The notes: generated from the letters alone by a model not told the origin. 64,000 bases of DNA from Lascolabacillus massiliensis (GCF_001282625.1 NZ_CTEJ01000001.1:868001-932000), one strand, 5' to 3'. Shown: positions 18,982 to 28,804, counted from the first letter of the stretch. Numbers and translations are program-made.

Positions 18982-19440
18982 TTACAGGGGGATAGAGTGA
19001 TTCAACAGTCGCTCTTCCGCCATTTTTCCATACTTAGTACCCTCACGTCCCCAGTTTGCATATGGATATATGCTTATACCTCCACGTGGTGTAAATATAC
19101 CTGTAACTTCAATATATTTTGGATTCATCAGATTTATAAGATCCTTCATTATAATATTGATGCAATCTTCATGAAACGCTCCATGGTTTCTGAAACTGAA
19201 GAGATATAGTTTTAAACTTTTACTCTCAACCATTTTAACATCTGGAATATAATCGATGCGAATGGTTGCGAAATCGGGCTGACCGGTTATTGGGCATAGA
19301 CTGGTAAACTCAGGACAATCGAAAGTAACCCAGTAATCGTTCCCCTGATGTTTATTTTCAAATGCCTCCAGCATTTCAGGTGCATAATCCTGTTTATATT
19401 CTGTTTTGCCACCAAGATGGCTTAATCCTTTTATTTCCAT
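18982..19440 (-). CDS. queF: NADPH-dependent preQ0 reductase QueF
   Basis: A 152-residue type I QueF, which reduces 7-cyano-7-deazaguanine (preQ0) to preQ1 in queuosine synthesis. Cys49 in [12 protein letters not shown] is the thioimide-forming cysteine with Asp56 nearby, and the QueF motif ESKSLKLYL (72-80) binds NADPH. His90-Glu91 in AFHED complete the site. It lies 21 bases behind queC and is likely in the same transcript. Confidence 0.95.
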   Translation of the reverse strand: MEIKGLSHLGGKTEYKQDYAPEMLEAFENKHQGNDYWVTFDCPEFTSLCPITGQPDFATIRIDYIPDVKMVESKSLKLYLFSFRNHGAFHEDCINIIMKDLINLMNPKYIEVTGIFTPRGGISIYPYANWGREGTKYGKMAEERLLNHSIPL

Positions 19441-19461
19441 ATTATTTAGTAAATTATTGAT

Positions 19462-20124
19462 TTAACGCTCTTCAAGATACTCTTTCAATCCTTTATTTCT
19501 TAATACACATGAAGGACAATGACCACAACCTTCTGCTATTATTCCATTGTAGCAAGTAAGAGTTTCATCTCTTACGATTTCAAATACACCCAGTTCGTCT
19601 GCCAGCTGCCACACCTCTTTTTTATTCCGCCACATGAGAGGAGTATGGATTACAAACTGTTTATCCATAGCAAGGTTAAGAGTAGCATTGGCCGATCTGA
19701 TAAAAGTATCGCGGCAGTCTGGGTAACCACTGTAGTCAGCTTCCGAAACTCCGGTTACAATATGCCGTATGTTTTTTGCATAAGCGATAGTTGCTGCAAA
19801 TGTTAAAAAGAGAAGATTCCTACCTGGTACAAATGTATTGGGATAGGAGTCAGCCGGTTTCTCTGAATCCATTTGCATTGAGAGGTTAGTAAGTGAATTG
19901 GGAGCTAATTGTGAAATAATTCCTGTATCCAGTAATTGGAAGGGAGTATCAGACATTTTAGCAATTCGTTCTGCATTTTTTATTTCCTGCGAATGTCTCT
20001 GTCCATAAGAAAAACAGAGTGCATATACATTCCTGAAATTATGTTTTGCCCAATAGAGACAAGTAGTTGAATCCTGACCACCTGAAAATAAAACAAGTGC
20101 GTCTTCATTAGAATAATCTTTCAT
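19462..20124 (-). CDS. queC: 7-cyano-7-deazaguanine synthase QueC
   Basis: A 220-residue ATP-dependent enzyme that turns 7-carboxy-7-deazaguanine into preQ0. The PP-loop SGGQDS is at 14-19, and the C-terminal zinc cysteines are 191, 200, 203 and 206 ([12 protein letters not shown]). Together with queF it covers the last two steps to preQ1; queD/queE and later genes are not in the window. The leader just before the ATG looks like a preQ1 riboswitch (20129-20162), giving feedback on translation. Confidence 0.96.
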   Translation of the reverse strand: MKDYSNEDALVLFSGGQDSTTCLYWAKHNFRNVYALCFSYGQRHSQEIKNAERIAKMSDTPFQLLDTGIISQLAPNSLTNLSMQMDSEKPADSYPNTFVPGRNLLFLTFAATIAYAKNIRHIVTGVSEADYSGYPDCRDTFIRSANATLNLAMDKQFVIHTPLMWRNKKEVWQLADELGVFEIVRDETLTCYNGIIAEGCGHCPSCVLRNKGLKEYLEER

Positions 20125-20128
20125 TATA

Positions 20129-20162
20129 CTTTGTTTTTTATGTGGTTCCCTAAGCTACACAG
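20129..20162 (-). promoter_or_regulatory. Candidate preQ1 class I riboswitch before queC
   Basis: On the minus strand TGTG (20161-20158) pairs with CACA (20144-20141) as P1 around a 13-base loop UAGCUUAGGGAAC. It is followed by an A-rich tail UAAAAAACAAAGU ending 4 bases before the queC ATG. GCUU in the loop can pair with AAGU in the tail as P2. The block AACC-ACA-UAAAAAACAA closely follows known preQ1-I aptamers (AACCCC...ACAAAACAAGG type). P2 would cover the ribosome entry site. P1 is short (4 bp), so this remains a candidate. Confidence 0.5.
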
Positions 20163-20184
20163 AAAAGTAAAACCTTTTCAATTG

Positions 20185-20192
20185 CAAAAATA
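20185..20192 (-). promoter_or_regulatory. -7 promoter box for queC-queF
   Basis: The minus strand reads TATTTTTG, which would start the transcript about 15 bases before the proposed riboswitch. Confidence 0.45.
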
Positions 20193-20452
20193 CAAAATTT
20201 AAACAGATAATCTTGAGGAGTTTTACACTAATCATTATCTATAATAATTTTAAAAGTATAAAAATGATTGTTTTTAGTATGAAATATAACCTGATTATGA
20301 TGCTGTAATAAATAACTGCATCTGTTTAACTGTCTGTATATGGTTAGTTTATAATTTGTGCTAAATAAAATTATTTGATGTGGATATTGATTTAACTAAA
20401 TAGAATGAACATGTTTTTGAACTCATTGTTATATTTTTCGGATAGGATGTTG

Positions 20453-20524
20453 CAAAAAAATATAAGCCGTCCAAATTTCACAATTAGGACGGCTCCACAA
20501 TTAAGGTGTCATATAAAAATGACA
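20453..20524 (-). ncRNA. Candidate small RNA of about 70 nt
   Basis: On the minus strand a -7 box TATTTTTG (20538-20531) is followed at once by a hairpin TGTCAT/ATGACA (20524-20507). A strong hairpin GCC-rich at AGCCGTCC (20465-20472) / GGACGGCT (20487-20494) comes next, then a run of U. No open frame fits between, and no gene upstream on this strand would need a terminator here. The two sub-blocks TTAATTGTGG and CTAATTGTGA repeat within it. No known RNA family recognised. Promoter and terminator are seen; transcription is inference. Confidence 0.35.
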
Positions 20525-20611
20525 GTGATACAAAAATAGTCAATTTTTGTATATAGTGCTTTTTTTGCTACCTATTATTTAGTTTTAATTGCTATAAAAT
20601 GTTAATAAACC

Positions 20612-20965
20612 ATGGACGATAATTTAATGAAACAGATCCTTGAGAATAATTCCAAGCTTAATAGCATGGCTAAAGCTATTCTGGTTAGATGGAAGTGGGA
20701 TGATAATAAACATTATCGTATTTTCCTGGGTTTGCGACATGGCGGTACAAGGGAAACACAGTTCGATCTGGATCAAAAATATCCTGTTTATTCTGATGAG
20801 AAAATTACCCTGCTTTTACATGCAGACCAACTTGCCACATTAACTCGTGAAGAGAAGATTGATAAAATCCTACAACTTTTAGGTGATAGTTTGTGGAAAT
20901 GGGATCCCTCAAAGAAAATTGAATTCAGTAATGTAGTAGAAAAATTTTTAGGTGCCAGAAAATAA
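20612..20965 (+). CDS. Small protein of unknown function
   Basis: I do not recognise this 117-residue soluble protein. It has a short N-terminal helix (QILENNSKLNSMAKAIL), a central basic segment with tryptophans (VRWKWDDNKHY, GLRHGGTRETQFDL), and a helical C-terminus rich in Lys/Asp (EKIDKILQLLGDSLWKWD). There is no signal peptide, membrane helix or metal motif. Codon use looks like its neighbours, so it is likely a real gene. It sits 110 bases before pstS but outside the Pho promoter, so a shared function is not implied. Confidence 0.65.
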   Translation: MDDNLMKQILENNSKLNSMAKAILVRWKWDDNKHYRIFLGLRHGGTRETQFDLDQKYPVYSDEKITLLLHADQLATLTREEKIDKILQLLGDSLWKWDPSKKIEFSNVVEKFLGARK

Positions 20966-20978
20966 TACCTCAACAAAC

Positions 20979-21017
20979 TTAACAAACTCGTAACATTTTC
21001 GTAATAGTATTGTAACT
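20979..21017 (+). promoter_or_regulatory. Candidate Pho box of four 11-bp-phased hexamers
   Basis: TTAACA (20979), GTAACA (20990), GTAATA (21001) and GTAACT (21012) stand at exact 11-bp steps, each separated by 5 bases. This is the arrangement of PhoP/PhoB direct repeats (B. subtilis TTAACA-N5 repeats). It ends 9 bases before the -7 box of pstS, where an activator could replace a -33 box. The PhoB-type regulator is encoded in the same cluster. Confidence 0.65.
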
Positions 21018-21026
21018 TTCAAATTG

Positions 21027-21034
21027 TACTTTTG
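21027..21034 (+). promoter_or_regulatory. -7 promoter box for pst-pho operon
   Basis: TACTTTTG fits TAnnTTTG and lies 40 bases before the pstS ATG. No TTTG stands at the -33 position, which is filled by the Pho repeats. Confidence 0.55.
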
Positions 21035-21074
21035 TCATGATTCTTAAAAACAAGACAATTTAGGTTTATTTTTA

Positions 21075-22136
21075 ATGAAGAAATTATTTCTATTTTTACT
21101 CTTCCCTATATTATTACAATCATGTTATAATAATTCAGCTACAGGAGGAAGTAGTTCGCGAAGTACCATATCAGGCGCAGGTGCTACTTTTCCGTATCCC
21201 TATTATAATATAGTTTTTAGAGATTTTATGCGGGCCAATGAAGATAAAACCGTTAATTATGGTGCAATTGGCAGTGGTGGAGGTATAAGAAGTTTAAGAG
21301 ATCACTCTGTTGATTTTGGTGCAAGTGATGCTTTTCTAAATGAGAAGGAGATTGAATCGATGAATGCAGAGGTAATCCACATTGCAACTTGTATGGGTGG
21401 CGTGGTAATGGCTTATACTTTGGAAGGAATAGATAGTTTACGTTTGACTGGTCAACTTATTTCTGATATATATCTTGGTAAAATCAAAAAATGGAATGAT
21501 CCTCTTATTAAAGGTGAAAATCCTGACATAAATCTGCCTGATCTTGAAATAACACCTGTTTACAGGTCGGATGGAAGTGGTACTACTTTTAACTTTTCGG
21601 AATATTTATCAGCAATCAGCCCTGAATGGAAAAGTATAGTGGGGATGGGAAAGTCGCTTAAATGGCCAGCTGGTATTGCTGCAAAAGGCAATCCGGGAGT
21701 GGCTGGAATAGTTCAGCAAACTGAAGGAGCTATTGGTTATATTGGTTCGGAATATGCACTGACTTTGAGATTACCAACAGCAAAATTGAAAAACAGAGCC
21801 GGTAATTATGTTGATGCAACACTGGAAACGATTTCAGCGGCAGCAAATGTTCCTCTTCCAGACGATATGAGAGCAACAATAACTGACTCAGACGACCCAA
21901 ATGCTTATCCTATCAGCCTTTTTACATGGGTTCTGGTATATAAGAATCAGGACTATGATAACCGTTCGATGGAGGAAGCTGAGGATATTGTAAAGCTGTT
22001 GAATTATGTAATTAGTCCTGAAGGACAAAAAGTAGCGGCTCAAATTAATTATGCACCTTTATCGGAGCAGGCCCTCGAAAAGAATCGTAAACTAATAGAT
22101 CAGATAAATTATAGTGGCTTATCAATTACTCCATAA
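21075..22136 (+). CDS. pstS: Phosphate ABC transporter substrate-binding lipoprotein PstS
   Basis: A 353-residue PstS with a lipoprotein signal (Cys17 in LLQSCYNN), so it is anchored rather than free as in E. coli. The binding fold begins ISGAGATFPYPYYN, with phosphate-contacting loops YGAIGSGGGIR, VDFGASDAF and YRSDGSGTTFNF. It delivers phosphate to the PstC-PstA channel encoded just behind it. First gene of pstSCAB-phoU. Confidence 0.95.
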   Translation: MKKLFLFLLFPILLQSCYNNSATGGSSSRSTISGAGATFPYPYYNIVFRDFMRANEDKTVNYGAIGSGGGIRSLRDHSVDFGASDAFLNEKEIESMNAEVIHIATCMGGVVMAYTLEGIDSLRLTGQLISDIYLGKIKKWNDPLIKGENPDINLPDLEITPVYRSDGSGTTFNFSEYLSAISPEWKSIVGMGKSLKWPAGIAAKGNPGVAGIVQQTEGAIGYIGSEYALTLRLPTAKLKNRAGNYVDATLETISAAANVPLPDDMRATITDSDDPNAYPISLFTWVLVYKNQDYDNRSMEEAEDIVKLLNYVISPEGQKVAAQINYAPLSEQALEKNRKLIDQINYSGLSITP

Positions 22137-22160
22137 AAATTGAAAGAACAACTTGGTGAA

Positions 22161-23018
22161 ATGAGAGATAAGATATTCCGGTTTTTACTTTTTTTTGCTG
22201 CAGTTATTATTCTGTTATTAACAGCTGGTATTATATATGCATTGGTAAGTAGATCGACTGAAGCATTTCAGGAATATGGAGTATGGGGATTTATTTCCAA
22301 TCCTGAGTGGGACCCGCGCCCGGCAACTGAAGAGTATGGTGCTTTGTCATTTATAGTTGGAACATTGTATACTGCATTCTTTGCATTATTTCTTTGTGTT
22401 CCTTTCTCTTTATCAGTAGCACTATTCAATGGTGAATATTTCAAAGGAAAGAAGATATCATCCTTTGTAAGGTCTATAGTTGATCTGCTTGCTGGTATAC
22501 CTTCTATTGTTTATGGTCTTTGGGGATTTTATGCAGTAAGACCTTTAGTTATTGATTTGGGCATAAATGCACAGGGCTTTGGCATCTTCCTCTCATCAAT
22601 AGTATTGGCAATAATGATTATTCCTTATGCATCGTCACTTAGTACAGAGTTTATTTCAATGGTACCAAATAAACTTAAGGAGGGAGCTTATAGTCTCGGA
22701 GCTACTCAGTTTGAAGTAATTCAGAATATTAGCATACCAACTGCAAGATCAGGTATTGTTGCATCATATATATTAGCTCTTGGAAGAGCATTAGGTGAAA
22801 CTATGGCGGTTACAATGCTTATTGGTAATACTGACAGAGTTCCTAAGGGGCTGAGAGATACTGGTAATACTATGGCTAGTGTTATTGCCAACCAGTTTGG
22901 AGAGGCAGATGGAATAAAACTTAGTTCTCTGATTGCAATTGGACTTCTTTTATTTATTATTACAGCACTTATTAATATGGTTGCTAAGTTGGTAATGAAA
23001 AAATTAGCAAGTGTATGA
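22161..23018 (+). CDS. pstC: Phosphate ABC transporter permease PstC
   Basis: A 285-residue permease with six transmembrane helices and the ABC-coupling loop EGAYSLGATQFEVIQNISIPTA. The start is not settled: ATG 22161 gives MRDKIFRFLLFF, while TTG 22140, three bases after the pstS stop, would add seven residues (start LKEQLGE). I use the ATG. Overlaps pstA by 4 bases (ATGA). Confidence 0.93.
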   Translation: MRDKIFRFLLFFAAVIILLLTAGIIYALVSRSTEAFQEYGVWGFISNPEWDPRPATEEYGALSFIVGTLYTAFFALFLCVPFSLSVALFNGEYFKGKKISSFVRSIVDLLAGIPSIVYGLWGFYAVRPLVIDLGINAQGFGIFLSSIVLAIMIIPYASSLSTEFISMVPNKLKEGAYSLGATQFEVIQNISIPTARSGIVASYILALGRALGETMAVTMLIGNTDRVPKGLRDTGNTMASVIANQFGEADGIKLSSLIAIGLLLFIITALINMVAKLVMKKLASV

Positions 23019-23890
23019 GTTTAAAATCAAAATCATCAATAAATTCAAGAAAAGGAACAGACAAGCTTGTTTATTTCCTCGTTTGGCTGTTTTCGTTTTT
23101 TGCAATGATTCCGCTTTTCCTAATTTTATGGGATGTAGTCTCTAAAGGATATAAAAATTTTAATATCAACCTGTTCACAAAGGTTACTCCCTCTTCAATG
23201 GATGCTTTAATTGCAAATATGAATGGAGATCCCATTCCGGGAGGGGTTTTAAATGGTATTACCGGTTCAATCTTAATTGTAGGGTTAGCTATACTGATCT
23301 CAGTGCCACTGGGATTATTTATAGGCATTTACCTTTCTGATAACCGCGATAAAAAATTTGCAGGTTTTATTAGCTATTTAACAGATTTGCTTCAGGGAAT
23401 GCCATCGATAGTGATTGGTATAATTGCATATGCCTGGGTTGTTAAACCTTTGGGGAGCTATTCAGCAATAGGTGGTAGTGTGGCATTAACTATGATGATG
23501 TTGCCTATGATAGTTAGATCCACCGAGGAGACAATGAAAATGTTACCACCATCGTTTAAAGAATCCGGATTGGCTTTAGGATCTTCATATACCAGTGTTG
23601 TTTTTAATATATTACTACCTTCCGGATTCGGAGGAATTTTTACAGGTATACTACTAGCAATATCAAGGGTATTGGGGGAAACAGCTCCATTGATGCTTAC
23701 CGCACTTGGTGCATCTGTGGTTAACTGGAATATAACTGAACCAACCAGTGCATTACCACTTTTAATTTGGGATTTTTATAATGATCCAAATCTGGTAGAA
23801 CTTGTATGGTCAACATCATTATTATTACTAATTGTCATATTTTGCTTGAACTGGATAGCTAAAATTGTAGCACGCAAATGGAAAATATAG
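23015..23890 (+). CDS. pstA: Phosphate ABC transporter permease PstA
   Basis: A 291-residue permease with six membrane helices and the coupling loop [21 protein letters not shown]. It forms the membrane channel with PstC. Its ATG overlaps the pstC stop by 4 bases and its end overlaps pstB by 13, so the three are translationally coupled. Confidence 0.94.
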   Translation: MSLKSKSSINSRKGTDKLVYFLVWLFSFFAMIPLFLILWDVVSKGYKNFNINLFTKVTPSSMDALIANMNGDPIPGGVLNGITGSILIVGLAILISVPLGLFIGIYLSDNRDKKFAGFISYLTDLLQGMPSIVIGIIAYAWVVKPLGSYSAIGGSVALTMMMLPMIVRSTEETMKMLPPSFKESGLALGSSYTSVVFNILLPSGFGGIFTGILLAISRVLGETAPLMLTALGASVVNWNITEPTSALPLLIWDFYNDPNLVELVWSTSLLLLIVIFCLNWIAKIVARKWKI

Positions 23891-24663
23891 AAAATACGAA
23901 AGAATTGAAACCTGTTCTTCAGTTGAAGAATGTCTCTGTCTCTTATAATCCTGGCACCTTCGCTGTAAAAAAAGTGTCAACGGATATTTATCCCAATACT
24001 ATTACTGCAATTATGGGACCTTCAGGGTGTGGAAAGAGTACTTTGCTGCGTGCAATCAACCGCATGCATGATCTCTATTCTAATATCAAGACAACCGGAG
24101 AGATTATCCTGAAAGGAAAAGATATTTTAACAATGGACTCTATGGAAGTGCGCCGTCTTGCAGGTATGGTGTTTCAGCAACCTAATCCTTTTCCTACTAT
24201 GAGTATATATGAGAATGTTCTTGCAGGATATAAACTTAACGGTATACGATTGAGTAAGAAAGAGAAAGATGAGATTGTAGAACAAAGTCTAAAGAGTGTT
24301 GCATTGTGGGATGAGGTTAAGGATGTAATGAGCAAGAGAGGTTCTTTTCTGTCAGGGGGGCAGCAGCAACGACTCTGTATTGCACGTGCTTTAGCGCTAA
24401 AACCGGAAGTATTGCTGATGGATGAGCCTACTTCTGCGCTGGACCCTATCTCCACAAACAAAATTGAGGAGTTATTGTTGGAACTGAAGCAGAATTTTAC
24501 TATTATTGTTGTTACTCACAACATGTCACAAGCAGCACGTGTTTCGGACAACTCTATGTTTATGTATCTTGGTGAGCTGATTGAACATGGAAACACAACA
24601 CAAATGTTTACTAAGCCTAAGAATAAACGTACAGAAGAATATCTGACAGGGGTTTTTGGTTAA
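23878..24663 (+). CDS. pstB: Phosphate ABC transporter ATPase PstB
   Basis: A 261-residue ABC ATPase: Walker [10 protein letters not shown], PstB-type [10 protein letters not shown]-loop, signature [15 protein letters not shown], Walker [14 protein letters not shown]-loop [11 protein letters not shown]. It powers phosphate import through PstCA. Confidence 0.96.
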   Translation: MENIENTKELKPVLQLKNVSVSYNPGTFAVKKVSTDIYPNTITAIMGPSGCGKSTLLRAINRMHDLYSNIKTTGEIILKGKDILTMDSMEVRRLAGMVFQQPNPFPTMSIYENVLAGYKLNGIRLSKKEKDEIVEQSLKSVALWDEVKDVMSKRGSFLSGGQQQRLCIARALALKPEVLLMDEPTSALDPISTNKIEELLLELKQNFTIIVVTHNMSQAARVSDNSMFMYLGELIEHGNTTQMFTKPKNKRTEEYLTGVFG

Positions 24664-24731
24664 CCAAAAAATTATTAATCATTATTTGTTGTGAGTTAAC
24701 TGAATTATAAACAAAAAATAAATCAATAAAG

Positions 24732-25472
24732 ATGGATACTCAGAATGAAAATAGAACCGGCACCCCAGTAGTTGGGATAAAAGATAAATATCTTGATCAG
24801 TTACATAGTGATTTTCAGCTGTTGTCTGAAGTGATTCTTACGCAAATGATAAAGGCTGCAGAATTACTTCAGGATAACCATAATACTGACATACTGGACA
24901 TTCTTAAGAAAAATGAGAAGATTATAAATTCACTGGATCTTACAATAAGGGAGAAGGTTATAAATGCTATTATGCTTTTTACTCCTAGAGCCTCTGATCT
25001 GCGAAGGCTGATGTCTTATCATGATATGACTATTTCGATTGAAAGAGTAGGTGATTTGATCGAAAATATCAGCCAGGCACTAAGAGAAATTGATTTTGAT
25101 GTTCCGGGATTCGAGAGTTATAGAAAACCGGTGGATAAGATGTTTACTCAAACAGATAAGATGTTGAGAAAAGCTGTTTTCGCATATTCCGGCTTGAGCA
25201 ATGAGATGGCATATGATACTATTTTAATGGATGATAAAGTTGATAAACTAGAACGAAAAATTGAGAAGAAGCTGGCAGAGGATTTTAGCAATAAAGTTCT
25301 TGATAAGCAAACACTAGTAAATATAATGAACCTGAATAGTATTTCATATTTTCTTGAACGTATTGGTGATAAGGCTGTTGATATTGCCGAATCGGCAGTT
25401 TTTCTTATCGAAGGTAAAGATATAAGACACGATAAAATTGTGAGAATCGATAATAAACCGGATAGTAAATAA
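24732..25472 (+). CDS. phoU: Phosphate signalling protein PhoU
   Basis: A 246-residue all-helical protein with two PhoU repeats, each ending in a metal-binding helix (SIERVGDLIENIS and YFLERIGDKAVDIAE). PhoU links the Pst transporter to the PhoR-type kinase and keeps the response off when phosphate is plentiful. The start is 68 bases after pstB. Confidence 0.94.
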   Translation: MDTQNENRTGTPVVGIKDKYLDQLHSDFQLLSEVILTQMIKAAELLQDNHNTDILDILKKNEKIINSLDLTIREKVINAIMLFTPRASDLRRLMSYHDMTISIERVGDLIENISQALREIDFDVPGFESYRKPVDKMFTQTDKMLRKAVFAYSGLSNEMAYDTILMDDKVDKLERKIEKKLAEDFSNKVLDKQTLVNIMNLNSISYFLERIGDKAVDIAESAVFLIEGKDIRHDKIVRIDNKPDSK

Positions 25473-25487
25473 AATATCCTTTATTTC

Positions 25488-26183
25488 ATGGAAGAGAGAT
25501 TATTAGTTGTGGACGATGAGAAGGATATTTGTGATATTCTTAAGTTTAATCTTGAAAATGAGGGGTATATAGTAGATGTAGCCAACTCAGGTGAAGAAGC
25601 ACTGAAAATATTGAGCAATGTTCATAATCTTATAATTCTTGATGTAATGATGAATGGTATTTCAGGATTTAAAATGGCTGAAATACTGAGGGAAGAGGGT
25701 AACTATGTACCAATAATATTTTTAACTGCGAAAAATAGTGAAAATGACTTATTAACAGGCTTCTCACTGGGGGCTGATGATTATATAGCAAAACCATTCT
25801 CAGTAAAGGAAGTTATAGCCCGAGTGAAAGCTTTGATAAAGAGAACTTCAATTATTGCTCAACCGGCAGTCACAAAGTGGAGTTTTGAAGGTTTGAATAT
25901 AGATATTTCAGCCAGTCGTGTAACTATCGAGGATAAAGAGGTTTCTCTTACAAAAAAAGAATTTGAAATATTATCTTTGTTAACTCAAGCATCTCCAAAA
26001 GTTTTGACAAGAGCTGACATACTGAGCAGCGTTTGGGGAGAGAATGAATATGTTTTGGATAGAACTGTTGATGTACATATAACCCGAATAAGAAAGAAAT
26101 TGGGAGAGTATGGCAGTATGATAGTAAATCGCTCCGGTTTTGGTTATTACCTTAACTTTAATGATAAAAATGAAAATGAATAG
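25488..26183 (+). CDS. Response regulator, PhoB/OmpR family
   Basis: A 231-residue regulator. Receiver domain residues 1-120: Asp9/Asp10, phospho-acceptor Asp52 (LDVMMNG), Thr80 and Lys102. A linker then a winged-helix domain (about 130-229, ending TVDVHITRIRKKLG and SGFGYYL) binds DNA. Its place between phoU and a PhoR-type kinase makes it the phosphate-response regulator of this cluster, and the direct repeats ahead of pstS are its likely target. Overlaps the kinase gene by 14 bases. Confidence 0.92.
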   Translation: MEERLLVVDDEKDICDILKFNLENEGYIVDVANSGEEALKILSNVHNLIILDVMMNGISGFKMAEILREEGNYVPIIFLTAKNSENDLLTGFSLGADDYIAKPFSVKEVIARVKALIKRTSIIAQPAVTKWSFEGLNIDISASRVTIEDKEVSLTKKEFEILSLLTQASPKVLTRADILSSVWGENEYVLDRTVDVHITRIRKKLGEYGSMIVNRSGFGYYLNFNDKNENE

Positions 26184-27936
26184 AAGAATATCTTTTAAAA
26201 GACGCATTATAATTTATTTCTCATTGATAATAGCTGTATTCACAGTTGGCATTATACATTTTGAGCAAAAGCAGATAATAAAAGAGCGTACAAGAAGTCT
26301 TGAACTGACACTTGAGAATAATGCTGATATAGTTTACAAGTATATTAAGAATAATTCTGTATCTCCTGAGCTTGATGCTGAATTGGTTGAACAACAATTA
26401 CAGTATATGCAACCGGAATTGCGACTGACTATTATCGACTGGCAAGGAAAGGTTCTTTATGATAATCAGGTTGATGTAGAGTTGATGGAAAATCATATTA
26501 AAAGACCCGAGATTCAGAAAACTATAACCTTTGGTGAAGGTTCTAATATACGTATGTCAGAAAGTAATGATATCAAGTATTTATATTATTCCAAAAAGTA
26601 TGACGACAGCGTTTTTATTCGTATGGCATTGCCTTATGATATGAAACTTCAAACTTTTATAAATTCTGAGAATAGTTTTATCTACTTTATACTTCTGTTT
26701 CTAATTGCCTGTGTGTTGATGATGTACTATTATGCTAATAGATTTACAAAATCTATGCGTGAACTCAGAGAGTTCTCTTTAAGCCTGAAAAAAGGTAAAC
26801 CAATACCTGAAGATTTTAAATTCACAGATGATGAAGTGGGAGAGGTGAGTGCTGATATAGTAGAAAACTACAATCTGCTGCAGGAAAACAGAAAAAAAAT
26901 GGAAAGAGAAAGGGAGAAGCTGTTGCAGCATTTTCAATTATCAGAAGAGGGAATCGCTATATTTTCAGAGAATAGAAAAAAACTTTATGCCAATTCTCAT
27001 TTTTTACAATATCTGAATAATATTCTGGATAAGCCAACTTTGGAGGTAGAACAACTCTTTTCTGACCCATCATTTAAAGATATTGTTGAATTCTTAAATA
27101 ATAAGAGTCGAAAGAATAATTTATACACAAGACGATTCGAAAAAAGTGGCAAGCAGTTTAACGTTAGAGTTATAGTTTTTGATGATAATAATTTTGAACT
27201 ATATATCAGTGATATCACAAAATCAGAGAAGACCCGCTTGCTTAAACAGGAGATGACCAATAATATTGCTCATGAGCTAAGAACACCGGTTACAAGTATA
27301 AGAGGTTATCTGGAAACGATACTGAGTCTTCATAAGAATCAAGATGCAGAGGGGAATAAAAGAATTCAGAATTTCCTTGAGAGAGCATATGCACAAACAA
27401 TACGTCTCTCAGAATTGATTCAGGATATTAGTCTGCTTACAAAAATTGAAGAAGCAACTGATAGGTTCGAACTTGAGTCTGTAAATATAAAAGAGCTACT
27501 GAGTGAGTTAAAATCGGACTTGACTGTAGATTTAAATGAAAAGCAGGATAATTTTATAATTAATGTGGCTGATGATATTGTAATAAATGGAAGTCGTACT
27601 CTACTTTATTCAATTTTCAGAAATCTGGCAGAAAATTCTATCACTTATGGAGGTGAGAATATTAATATTTCTGTTAGTTGTTCTAATGAAAGTGATGATG
27701 CATATTATTTTGAGTATTATGATACCGGAGTTGGAATAGAAGAAAAATTTCTGCCACGTATTTTCGAACGTTTTTATAGAATAAATGAGGGCAGAACAAG
27801 AAATGATGGAGGGTCCGGATTAGGCCTTTCTATTGTTAAGAATGCAATTCTGTTTCATAAAGGAAATATAATAGTCAAAAATCGTCCCGAAGGTGGGTTA
27901 TACTTTTTAATCACTTTACCCAAACGAGTTAAATAA
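26170..27936 (+). CDS. Sensor histidine kinase, PhoR-like
   Basis: A 588-residue membrane kinase: one helix near residue 15-30, an extracytoplasmic domain of about 140 residues, a second helix (FIYFILLFLIACVLMMYYYA), a HAMP/PAS-like stretch, then HisKA with His368 in AHELRTP and an HATPase_c domain (NSITYGG, DTGVGIEEKF, GGSGLGLSIVK). It should phosphorylate the adjacent PhoB-type regulator under control of Pst/PhoU. Start is uncertain: ATG 26170 and 26176 both fit; starts further up (26140) run into the regulator. Known PhoR proteins have a short or no periplasmic part; this one is larger. Confidence 0.9.
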   Translation: MKMNRRISFKRRIIIYFSLIIAVFTVGIIHFEQKQIIKERTRSLELTLENNADIVYKYIKNNSVSPELDAELVEQQLQYMQPELRLTIIDWQGKVLYDNQVDVELMENHIKRPEIQKTITFGEGSNIRMSESNDIKYLYYSKKYDDSVFIRMALPYDMKLQTFINSENSFIYFILLFLIACVLMMYYYANRFTKSMRELREFSLSLKKGKPIPEDFKFTDDEVGEVSADIVENYNLLQENRKKMEREREKLLQHFQLSEEGIAIFSENRKKLYANSHFLQYLNNILDKPTLEVEQLFSDPSFKDIVEFLNNKSRKNNLYTRRFEKSGKQFNVRVIVFDDNNFELYISDITKSEKTRLLKQEMTNNIAHELRTPVTSIRGYLETILSLHKNQDAEGNKRIQNFLERAYAQTIRLSELIQDISLLTKIEEATDRFELESVNIKELLSELKSDLTVDLNEKQDNFIINVADDIVINGSRTLLYSIFRNLAENSITYGGENINISVSCSNESDDAYYFEYYDTGVGIEEKFLPRIFERFYRINEGRTRNDGGSGLGLSIVKNAILFHKGNIIVKNRPEGGLYFLITLPKRVK

Positions 27937-27961
27937 TTAATTATCTTAAATATACAATATA

Positions 27962-28804
27962 ATGAAATATGTAGGAGCACATGTAAGCGCATCAGGAGGA
28001 GTGGAGAATGCGCCACTTAATGCAAAAAATATAGGGGCAAGAGCATTTGCTTTCTTTACAAAAAATCAACGTCAATGGTTTGCGGCACCATATAAGGAGG
28101 AGAATATTATAAATTTTAAGTCACGTTGTGAAGAGTTTGGTTATTTAGCAGACTATATATTACCTCACAGTAGCTACCTGATCAATCTGGGCAATCCAAC
28201 TGATGATGGTGTTAAAAAATCTCGTCAGGCTTTTATTGATGAGATGAAGCGTTGTGAACAGTTAGGTATAAATCGTCTGAATTTTCATCCTGGAAGTCAT
28301 CTGAATGAAATATCTGTAGATCAATGTCTCGACAGGATAGCAGAATCAATAAACATTGCGCTTGAAGAAACTTCAGGGGTTTGTGCTGTTCTTGAAAATA
28401 CAGCAGGGCAAGGTACAAATCTGGGGCATACATTCGAACATCTTGCTTATATAATAGATAAAGTGGAGGATAAAAGCAGAGTGGGTGTTTGCCTGGATAC
28501 TGCTCATACATTGGCTGCCGGGTATGAAATCAGAACACGTGAGGCTTATGAGGAGACTTTTCAGAAATTTGATAGCATAATAGGCTTTAATTATCTGAAA
28601 GGTATGCATATAAATGATTCAAAAAAGGAGCTTTCATCAAGAGTAGACCGTCATGACAGCTTGGGTAAAGGTTTAATGAATATGGATCTTTTTTCATTCA
28701 TCATGAATGATCCACGTTTTGATAATTTACCACTTATACTAGAGACTCCTGATGAATCACTATGGGCTGAAGAGATTCAGTTATTATACTCTTTACAGAA
28801 ATAG
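27962..28804 (+). CDS. nfo: Endonuclease IV (AP endonuclease)
   Basis: A 280-residue TIM-barrel enzyme of base-excision repair with three Zn ions. Motifs: [59 protein letters not shown] and LETPDES, which carry the metal ligands. It follows the pho kinase by 25 bases in the same direction, with no promoter visible, so it may be read with the pst-pho operon. Confidence 0.95.
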   Translation: MKYVGAHVSASGGVENAPLNAKNIGARAFAFFTKNQRQWFAAPYKEENIINFKSRCEEFGYLADYILPHSSYLINLGNPTDDGVKKSRQAFIDEMKRCEQLGINRLNFHPGSHLNEISVDQCLDRIAESINIALEETSGVCAVLENTAGQGTNLGHTFEHLAYIIDKVEDKSRVGVCLDTAHTLAAGYEIRTREAYEETFQKFDSIIGFNYLKGMHINDSKKELSSRVDRHDSLGKGLMNMDLFSFIMNDPRFDNLPLILETPDESLWAEEIQLLYSLQK

